Positions 58,872 to 64,000 of a DNA stretch of 64,000 nucleotides are shown here, piece by piece. Below the pieces are notes generated by a model that saw only the letters and a list, made by a program, of their open reading frames with translations, was not told the DNA's origin and did no database searches. Numbering within the stretch: the stretch's first letter is position 1; each line of letters starts with the position of its first letter. This stretch comes from an uncultured Dehalococcoidia bacterium (GTDB lineage Bacteria > Chloroflexota > Dehalococcoidia > Lucifugimonadales > UBA3495), in contig OX638345.1 of NCBI GenBank assembly GCA_951813535.1, forward strand, positions 323,029 to 387,028, given 5' to 3'. The position numbers were made by a program, and so were the translations under genes.

Positions 58872-59258
58872 ATGATGACCCCAGCGGATTATTACCTCCT
58901 CGGTCTGCTGAGTTTCATCGCTCTGCTGCTGATTGCCATCCTGGGCACCCTCTACCGCCAGGGCCGTGCCATTGGCCGGCTTGAGGGCCAGTTCGATGGC
59001 CTGAACGAGCGCATCAATGGCCTGAACGAGCGCATCAATGGCCTGAACGAGCGCATCAATGGCCTGAACGAGCGTATCAGCAGTCTTGCGGCCAGGATCG
59101 AAAGATTGGAGGAACAAATGGCCGCCCTGCGCGCGGAAATGGGTGAGGTCAGGGGATTGCTGGTATCCCTGCACGAGCGGGTGGATCTGTTGATGCGCCA
59201 CCGCCATGACGACGCCGGCCGCGTTGTGATTACCCCTGAAGAAGTAGCCGCAGACTGA
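58872..59258 (+). CDS. Membrane-anchored coiled-coil protein with heptad repeats
   Basis: 128 aa from ATG 58872. Membrane helix about 7-29 (LLGLLSFIALLLIAILGTLY) and a coiled coil of about 60 residues containing four copies of GLNERIN, encoded by a 21-nt tandem repeat (58998-59081). Polar tail rich in Arg and Asp. Same design as 46790 and 59346. Confidence 0.7.
   Translation: MMTPADYYLLGLLSFIALLLIAILGTLYRQGRAIGRLEGQFDGLNERINGLNERINGLNERINGLNERISSLAARIERLEEQMAALRAEMGEVRGLLVSLHERVDLLMRHRHDDAGRVVITPEEVAAD
58998..59081 (+). repeat. 21-bp coding tandem repeat
   Basis: GGCCTGAACGAGCGCATCAAT three times with no mismatch (58998-59060) plus one variant unit. Exactly a heptad per unit. Confidence 0.9.
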
Positions 59259-59345
59259 GTGCGCCATTAGTGCCTTGTAATCCCGCACTCTGCGGCCGGC
59301 CCGATTGGGCATGGACTGCCAATCCTCACTCATGGAGCGCCAGCA

Positions 59346-59615
59346 ATGAATACTCCCGCGGAATATGCTTTCCTTGGCACACTCAGTTTCGTCCTGCTTG
59401 TTTCAGGAGTGGCTGTGGCCCTGCTGTGGTGGCGAACTTTTGTCAATCCCCGTTTCCCCGGTCGCGGGCTTCCTCAACGCCTTGACGATCAAGAGTCGCG
59501 AATTGCCCAACTCGAGGTTCGTGTCGCAGCCCAGGAGGCGCAGCTGGAGGTTTTGCGGCAACGGGTGGTTGAGCTGAGCGACCAACTCGCCAGTCTGAAC
59601 CGCAGGGAAACCTAG
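59346..59615 (+). CDS. Small membrane-anchored coiled-coil protein
   Basis: 89 aa. Membrane helix about 8-28, a short Pro/Arg linker, then a coiled coil (RLDDQESRIAQLEVRVAAQE onward). Same layout as the gene 88 nt upstream but no repeats. Ends 11 nt before the convergent tail-tube-like gene. It could be a phage accessory (holin or spanin-like) or a cell protein; neither can be shown. Confidence 0.65.
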   Translation: MNTPAEYAFLGTLSFVLLVSGVAVALLWWRTFVNPRFPGRGLPQRLDDQESRIAQLEVRVAAQEAQLEVLRQRVVELSDQLASLNRRET

Positions 59616-59626
59616 TTCGGCGCCTT

Positions 59627-60058
59627 TCACCACGTACCCAGCGACGCCGGCCCGTCCTGGCGGAACCGCGCTTCGAACCGCACCGGCTCGCCGGCCGCGC
59701 TGCTGATCCGGTAGGATAGGCACACGAACCGGCCCGACACCCGACGCTGGCCCGTCCCGTTGCCCGCCGGCCCGTACTCGACGGCAACCGTCCGGCCCAC
59801 GATCCCCGACAGCACGGCGTCCGGCCCGATGCCCGGCGTGTCATCCCACCGGCCCGACAGGGTGAACTCCTGGGCCAGCTCGGTTCCTGCCGCCGTTCGG
59901 GGAGCGGCGTCGTTGACGCCGGTGGCGTCTCGTGAGTCCAGCTCCCGACCCAGCGGCCCGACCCGTTCCATCCACGGTGACAGGTCCCGCATCACGCCGT
60001 CCGCGTCCTCCACGGCGAGGTGGCTGCGGCCGGCGCTGGAATATCCGGTCACGCTCAC
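59627..60058 (-). CDS. Phage tail-tube-like protein
   Basis: 143 aa from GTG 60058, which overlaps the upstream stop as GTGA. EDADGVMRDLSPWMERVGPLG, TAAGTELAQEFTLSGRWDDTPGIGPDAVLSGIVG and YRISSAAGEPVRFEARFRQ have the beta-rich composition and position (directly after the connector) of a tail-tube or neck protein. The assignment depends on genome order. Confidence 0.55.
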   Translation of the reverse strand: MSVTGYSSAGRSHLAVEDADGVMRDLSPWMERVGPLGRELDSRDATGVNDAAPRTAAGTELAQEFTLSGRWDDTPGIGPDAVLSGIVGRTVAVEYGPAGNGTGQRRVSGRFVCLSYRISSAAGEPVRFEARFRQDGPASLGTW

Positions 60059-60903
60059 ACCCCCAATGCGGCGGCGCGCCGGCGATACGGCTTGAGGAGC
60101 GCGCGGACCGCCGGGGAGACGCCATCCGCATCTCCCCGACCATCGCCCTCCGGCGGCGAGAAAGGCGCCCCAAGCCTCTCCCGCCACCAGACGGCGGCCT
60201 GCTGCAGGCACGCTTCGGTCACCGCCGATGGATAGCGATACACCGACACTCCCGACCCCACGGCGTGCGTCGCCGGCATCGTGCCGTTGACGCCGCGCTG
60301 TACGGTTAGCGTGATCGTGCCCTGGGTGTCGGCAGCGCCGGTCACGTAGATCTGCTCGTCGCCGATCCGGACCGTGTGGCCGGCCGACAGTGGAGCGGAA
60401 ACGCCGCCGGATGCGGCAACCGTGATTTGGGTGTCTGCCATGGTCACCTCCGCGCCCGACACCTGCAATCCGGTGTCCTCGCGCACGTCGCCGTAGCCCC
60501 ACGCGCCGGCGATGATCACGCCGCCCCGGCTCAGCGGGAACCGCCGGCCGCCGGCCGTGGCCGCGATGCGGGTGTAGGGCCGCCCGTCGGGCTCCGTGGG
60601 CGCGGCGTTCAGCGGGTAGGCCAGCCATTCGCCGGAGTTCCAGCCGACCCAACGGCCGTTGGATCCCTGGCGCACCCGCACCTCGGCGGCGGACACCAGG
60701 TCGGTCACCGCCAGCGCCACCCGTCCGGTGCCGTCGAACCGGCGCTTGCCCTCCGTGACGAAGAAGTGGCGGTCGCAGTGTCCGTCGATCCACCGGGACG
60801 CCGTTTCCAGCATCCCCAGCAACCGTTCGTCGTGTCCGTCGTCCGGCGTGTTCAGAAACGCCGGCGATTTCAGCGTGGTCAGGTCACCGTAAGCGTTGGG
60901 CAT
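60055..60903 (-). CDS. Phage head-tail connector-like protein
   Basis: 282 aa from ATG 60903 (GGGAGG upstream). DLTTLKSPAFLNTPDDGHDERLLGMLETASRWIDGHCDRHFF is typical of gp6-like head-tail connectors (helical, with D..L...ie.as..Id...gr.F), followed by an inserted beta-domain of about 130 residues, and SAVTEACLQQAAVWWRERLGAP as last connector helix. Located directly after the capsid gene, which supports the call. Confidence 0.72.
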   Translation of the reverse strand: MPNAYGDLTTLKSPAFLNTPDDGHDERLLGMLETASRWIDGHCDRHFFVTEGKRRFDGTGRVALAVTDLVSAAEVRVRQGSNGRWVGWNSGEWLAYPLNAAPTEPDGRPYTRIAATAGGRRFPLSRGGVIIAGAWGYGDVREDTGLQVSGAEVTMADTQITVAASGGVSAPLSAGHTVRIGDEQIYVTGAADTQGTITLTVQRGVNGTMPATHAVGSGVSVYRYPSAVTEACLQQAAVWWRERLGAPFSPPEGDGRGDADGVSPAVRALLKPYRRRAAALGV

Positions 60904-60916
60904 CAATCCTCCCATT

Positions 60917-61025
60917 GTCAGAAGCAGGATTTACCGGATTTGAGGATTGGCACGATTGGTATGGTTTCGCCACCGAATGGCCCCAATCCTGCCAATCCCG
61001 AAATCCTGGCAATCCTGGTTCTGAC
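60917..61025 (-). repeat. Dispersed palindromic element, copy 5 (short)
   Basis: 109 bp with only the inner arms: GTCAGAAGCAGGATT / AATCCTGGTTCTGAC. Its centre CCATTCGGTGGCG (minus strand) matches CCATTCGGTGATT of copy 4. It fills the gap between the capsid and connector genes. Confidence 0.7.
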
Positions 61026-61027
61026 GA

Positions 61028-62368
61028 CTACACCGTGATGTTGTATTGCAGCGCCGTATGCGTCGCCGCCGACCGCGTCCCCGTCCGCTCCATGAAGGCC
61101 AGGCGCATGCTCACCACCATGATGTTCTGCCGCTTCTGGATGTCCCGCGTCGTCTCGATCATCAGCTCGCGGCGGAAACCGAGTCGCCACTGCGTCCGGT
61201 TCACGGCCAGCAGCCGGCCCTTGGTGTTGCTGTTGCCGCCGTCGGTCACCTTGCCGTCGGCGTCGGACTGCGCCATCTGCTCGGACACGATGACCGGGAT
61301 GCCGTCGACCTGGGCGAGCTGACCGTTGAGCAGCGTCGCCTGCGGGCCCAGCTTGTCCAGCGTGCGGAACTCGCCGACGGCCAGCGACTTGATGTAGGTG
61401 CCCACGTCGGCGACGTAGGCCAGTTCCGACGGGCGTACGCCGTACTTGCCCAGGAGACCCCGCGCCTCGTTGAACATGTCGGCGCTGGGCGCCGCAGCGT
61501 GGTTGTTGCCCTGGGTCGTGTTGTCCACCAGGGGCAGGTGCAGCAGCCCGTCGAAGCCGACCAGCCAGTGCGCGTTGCCGGCCGTGGACGCGGCAATGGT
61601 CGCGCCGTCAGCGTTGATGTTGTTCTGCAGGGTGGTGTCCGCGTTGAGCAGCACGTCGTCGATGACCTCCACGGCGTTGCGCACCAGCGTGCTGCGCACC
61701 TCCGCCGCCATGGCGATCACGGCGTCCTCCTCCAGCGTCAGCGACCACGGGACCTCGGCGACCAGCTCGTAGGCGGTCAGCGTCTGCCGCCCGGTGGCCA
61801 GCGCGGTCTCGGCGGTGGCGGTGTTCTCCGTGCCGGGATACCAGGACACGTCGCCCAGCTGCAGGGGGATCTCGAAGGGGTTGGTCGGCATGTCGACGCG
61901 GGTGAACAGGCCGGCCACGAGGGTATCCACGTTGATGTCGGCCCACAGGGCCGCCGCCTCGCCGGTGGCGACCAGCTCATCACCCGTGCCGGCCGTAGTG
62001 CTGTCCATGGCCGCCTTCAGGTTGGTCTGCCAGTCCTCGAGGGCCCGGGGATTAACGTCGCCCGGCTCGCGCTGTTGCGCCGCCAGCACGCTGCGCACGC
62101 AGGCCAGGTCCAGCGCGTCCATCCCCTGGTACTTGCCGAAAGACACGCGCGGACGGTCGCCGCCCCGCTCCATGCCGGCGTAGCGGGCCAGCATGGCCTG
62201 CTTCTCACCGACCCGCTGCTTCTCGGTCAGTTCGCCCACGGCCCGGCTGAGCCGTTCCATCTCCTCGCGCAGGGGCGGCAGGTCGGCGTCCATCCGCTGC
62301 CGGTAGAACTCGCGCACCTCCGCGACCTCGTTCTTGATCGTCTCCAGTTCCCATGTTGAAAGCGTCAT
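61028..62368 (-). CDS. Major capsid protein, HK97 fold
   Basis: 446 aa. An N-terminal coiled coil of about 55 residues (EVAEVREFYRQRMDADLPPLREEMERL) stands for the delta domain removed by the protease. Then the HK97 core: LATGRQTLTAYELVAEVPWSLTLEEDAVIAM, SELAYVADVGTYIKSLAV, NGQLAQVDGIPVIVSEQMAQ and RLAFMERTGTRSAATHTAL. Upstream prohead protease and downstream connector confirm the role as capsid subunit. Confidence 0.85.
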   Translation of the reverse strand: MTLSTWELETIKNEVAEVREFYRQRMDADLPPLREEMERLSRAVGELTEKQRVGEKQAMLARYAGMERGGDRPRVSFGKYQGMDALDLACVRSVLAAQQREPGDVNPRALEDWQTNLKAAMDSTTAGTGDELVATGEAAALWADINVDTLVAGLFTRVDMPTNPFEIPLQLGDVSWYPGTENTATAETALATGRQTLTAYELVAEVPWSLTLEEDAVIAMAAEVRSTLVRNAVEVIDDVLLNADTTLQNNINADGATIAASTAGNAHWLVGFDGLLHLPLVDNTTQGNNHAAAPSADMFNEARGLLGKYGVRPSELAYVADVGTYIKSLAVGEFRTLDKLGPQATLLNGQLAQVDGIPVIVSEQMAQSDADGKVTDGGNSNTKGRLLAVNRTQWRLGFRRELMIETTRDIQKRQNIMVVSMRLAFMERTGTRSAATHTALQYNITV

Positions 62369-62413
62369 ACCTTTGCAAACTCCTTAAAATCCTGTCCATC
62401 CTGTCCATCGATG

Positions 62414-63160
62414 TCAGTTACGCAGCCCCCGCAGCAGGCCCACCACCTCGTCCAGCGCGCGTCCCGTCTCTGCCGGCGCGCTGCCTGAACCCAGGGCCTC
62501 CTCCGCCAGCAGGGCGCCGCCGTTGGCCGGCACCGGCACCGCGCTGATCTCCAGCAGTTCCTGCTCCAGGAACCGGATGCCCAGGAACGCGCCGTTCACC
62601 GGATCGCGCCGCTCCTCGAAGCGCAGCGGGCGGAAGCCAACGGACACGCCCTTCTGGTAGCCTTGGCGGTACAGCCGTTCCACCTGGCCGGCGAACTCCG
62701 TGGGCGCGAACTCCAGCCGCGCCCGCAGCGCCCGTCCGTCGCTCCACACCGCCTCCGCCCGCCCGATGGCAGGCTCGCCGTAGTCGTGGGCCCACAGCAC
62801 CACCGGGTTGTCCCGGTAGGCGTCCAGCCGCCATCCCCCCGGCGCGACGGTATCGCCGTGCCGGTCCACCTCGCCCGTGGACGCCACGAACACCAGCGGG
62901 CCGGCCGTGGCCTCCTTGCCGGTGGTTGGTTCGCTCGATCGCGCACGGCGCGCCGGGGCGACTGTCGTCGCGCTGCGATCCCGGGTTCCGGCGTCCCACT
63001 TGCAGACCACCGGCGCCTCGGCCGCGCCCCGCCGGTGTGCCGCCAGGGCAGCCAGCAGCGCGGCCCGTCCGTCGGGCAGACCCCGCGACGCGCGCCAGCC
63101 GGCCGTGCGTCCGGAGTGCCGGGCTCCGGCATTCATCATCGTCCGCCTCATCATCGTCAT
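62414..63160 (-). CDS. HK97-type prohead protease
   Basis: 248 aa from ATG 63160 (GGAGG 5 nt upstream). GPLVFVASTGEVDRHGDTVAPGGWRLDAYRDNPVVLWAHDYGEPAIGRA contains the catalytic His (W-A-H-D). GYQKGVSVGFRPLRFEE contains the Ser, and FLEQELLEISAVPVPANGGAL the conserved E-x-S-x-V-P-x-P-A. The first 80 residues are basic and low complexity. It matures the capsid by cutting the delta domain. Confidence 0.85.
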   Translation of the reverse strand: MTMMRRTMMNAGARHSGRTAGWRASRGLPDGRAALLAALAAHRRGAAEAPVVCKWDAGTRDRSATTVAPARRARSSEPTTGKEATAGPLVFVASTGEVDRHGDTVAPGGWRLDAYRDNPVVLWAHDYGEPAIGRAEAVWSDGRALRARLEFAPTEFAGQVERLYRQGYQKGVSVGFRPLRFEERRDPVNGAFLGIRFLEQELLEISAVPVPANGGALLAEEALGSGSAPAETGRALDEVVGLLRGLRN

Positions 63161-63215
63161 CCAGACCTCCCCGCCGGCGTTGTCCGATGCCCGGGCCGTA
63201 CGCCACCGACTCACG

Positions 63216-63261
63216 CAAAAAGCCGGTGGACCCGACCCGCCATCGGGTCAGTCCACCGGCT
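63216..63261 (-). terminator. Nested terminator upstream of the prohead protease
   Basis: On the minus strand an 11-bp perfect stem AGCCGGTGGAC / GTCCACCGGCT (63261-63251 with 63231-63221) encloses a second 6-bp stem (GACCCG/CGGGTC), followed by TTTTT. It lies in the 343-bp gap between the protease and the aspartic protease gene, ends 56 nt before the protease ATG and should isolate it from upstream transcription. Nothing else convincing is in that gap. Confidence 0.72.
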
Positions 63262-63503
63262 CTCGTCTCGCTTGATTTACTACAGGCTAACGGGCGGTTG
63301 GGTGCGGGGTCAACGGGATGGTGTCAGCAAATCTCCGGTCAATTTGCATGTGCGGCGAATGGTTGACTCGTTGACATCTGCCGGGTTGACACGTTGGCAT
63401 TACTAAGTAAGCGCGGAGTGGTCGGAGCACGCCGTCCTGCTTGAGAGACAGGCGCCGGACATAGCCGCGCTTCTGCATTTTGTGCAGCTTTCGGAGACCC
63501 TCA

Positions 63504-63953
63504 TCATCCGTCGCCCTGCACGCTGTCGGCGCTCTTCACCGTGAATTCGAGGATCCCCTCCGTGCGGTCATACACCATGCGCCAGCGACCGATGATGTCC
63601 CGCCCCAGCAGCGAAGGGATCCGGTTCATGCTGTGCATCGGGTCCGTGGCCGGCTTTGCGATGAGGACATCAACCTCGTAACTGCGAATTTCTCTTGCGT
63701 CGCCGTCGACGAATTCCAGGACAGCGCGCTCCCTGAAATATGTCGCGGAACCGCCCACGCCATAGGAGGTGGCGGGGGCTTCCAGTTGGTCGAAGGGAAT
63801 TGCGGCGGGCACACCATCCCGAGGGTGGATGCAGGTCGCATGAGCTCCGGTATCAACCAGGAAAGTTATATTTCTGGTTATTCCGAACCGGGGCAGCGTC
63901 AGGAAACCTTCAACAAAGGGTTGCCCGGTAGGCCCGAATTCTCCGAGAATCAC
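63504..63953 (-). CDS. Retropepsin-like aspartic protease
   Basis: 149 aa, GTG start at 63953 overlapping the stop of the upstream partial gene (GTGA). RNITFLVDTGAHATCIHPRD contains the catalytic D-T-G-A, and IPSLLGRDIIGRWRMVYD the typical 'LLGRDvl...' C-terminal motif of single-lobe proteases of the clan AA. Same clan as the gene at 36418. Active as a dimer. The substrate is unknown. Confidence 0.83.
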   Translation of the reverse strand: MILGEFGPTGQPFVEGFLTLPRFGITRNITFLVDTGAHATCIHPRDGVPAAIPFDQLEAPATSYGVGGSATYFRERAVLEFVDGDAREIRSYEVDVLIAKPATDPMHSMNRIPSLLGRDIIGRWRMVYDRTEGILEFTVKSADSVQGDG

Positions 63954-64000
63954 AGTATCAACGACGTCGGATCGGAGTCTAGGAACTCAATGACGACGTT
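63950..64000 (-). CDS. C-terminal end of a gene running out of the window
   Basis: An open frame of 16 codons (NVVIEFLDSDPTSLIL) ends at TGA 63950 and overlaps the aspartic protease start by 4 nt, the usual layout of a coupled operon. Too short to name. Confidence 0.45.
   Translation of the reverse strand, partial: NVVIEFLDSDPTSLIL

Noticed and set aside
59627-60793. 388-codon minus-strand frame reading through the connector gene in another frame
   Set aside because: The upstream two thirds are Arg-rich noise in a different frame from the connector; only the part from GTG 60058 is coding.
61046-62359. 437-codon plus-strand frame opposite the capsid gene
   Set aside because: Antisense artefact; the minus strand encodes a recognisable HK97-type capsid protein.
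62380-62410. AATCCTGTCCATCCTGTCC before the capsid gene as a sixth palindromic element
   Set aside because: Shares short GATT/ATCC words only; there are no inverted arms, so at best a remnant.
63287-63478. 63-codon minus-strand frame between the two protease genes
   Set aside because: No ribosome site or similarity; Arg/Pro-rich as expected by chance, so the gap is left as noncoding.

Overview
The window is GC-rich (roughly 60-65 %), densely coded bacterial chromosome. Gene content (many flavin-dependent luciferase-like oxidoreductases, an epoxide hydrolase, an HpaI-type aldolase, an Ldh-family dehydrogenase, eight Uma2-family proteins, many toxin-antitoxin pairs) most resembles an uncultivated Chloroflexota lineage of the Dehalococcoidia/SAR202 type. 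That placement is inference from gene content; no rRNA or tRNA gene was found.

Layout. 1-9.9 kb: two tandem Uma2 genes, HpaI-type aldolase, Uma2, M16 peptidase, MBL-fold hydrolase, a RelE/ParE-Phd pair with its own promoter and operator, a HEPN gene with a small partner, Uma2 plus M42 aminopeptidase, Ldh-family dehydrogenase. 10-14.6 kb: stand-alone Lrp-type ligand domain, an AT-richer AAA ATPase/PIN-like pair, an LLM oxidoreductase and a long PCMT-type methyltransferase. 14.7-20.3 kb: histidine kinase with two response regulators, an odd P-loop-like gene and a DUF5671 membrane protein, separated by palindromic repeats. 20.5-26.8 kb: MNT-HEPN fusion, erpA, ygfZ, DUF104-VapC, a serine hydrolase, Uma2, pyrE. 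26.9-33.8 kb: nadD-obgE, PIN/RHH pair, polysaccharide deacetylase, AAA ATPase/DUF4276 pair, GlcG-like protein, ParE-Phd. 34-39.4 kb: acyl-CoA dehydrogenase, HIT protein, aspartic protease, PaREP1-like protein, YqeK-like HD protein, two tandem hicBA pairs and a probable selenoprotein. 39.4-43 kb: three tandem Uma2 genes behind a MoxR/ChlI-type ATPase whose upstream region is an 18-bp minisatellite. 43-54 kb: hemW, epoxide hydrolase, coiled-coil protein, LLM oxidoreductase, DUF3800, gpsA, a secreted PPC-like protein, a duplicated gpsA fragment and a Fic protein. 54-63.2 kb: leftward virion genes (HK97-type prohead protease, major capsid protein, connector, tail-tube-like protein, long tail protein) interrupted by five rightward membrane, vWA and HEPN-like genes.

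The most interesting signals are: (i) a 109-codon gene at 39117-39446 with an in-frame UGA in a C-x3-U motif and a 6-bp hairpin with GGUC loop 23 nt downstream, a selenocysteine-type arrangement; (ii) five copies of a dispersed 110-185 bp palindromic element, one lodged between capsid genes; (iii) a capsid/tail module without terminase, portal or integrase that carries vWA cargo; (iv) the minisatellite that is open in frame with the MoxR gene; (v) a 97 % identical 3' gpsA fragment beside a palindromic element; (vi) Uma2 paralogues that differ mainly in one patch.
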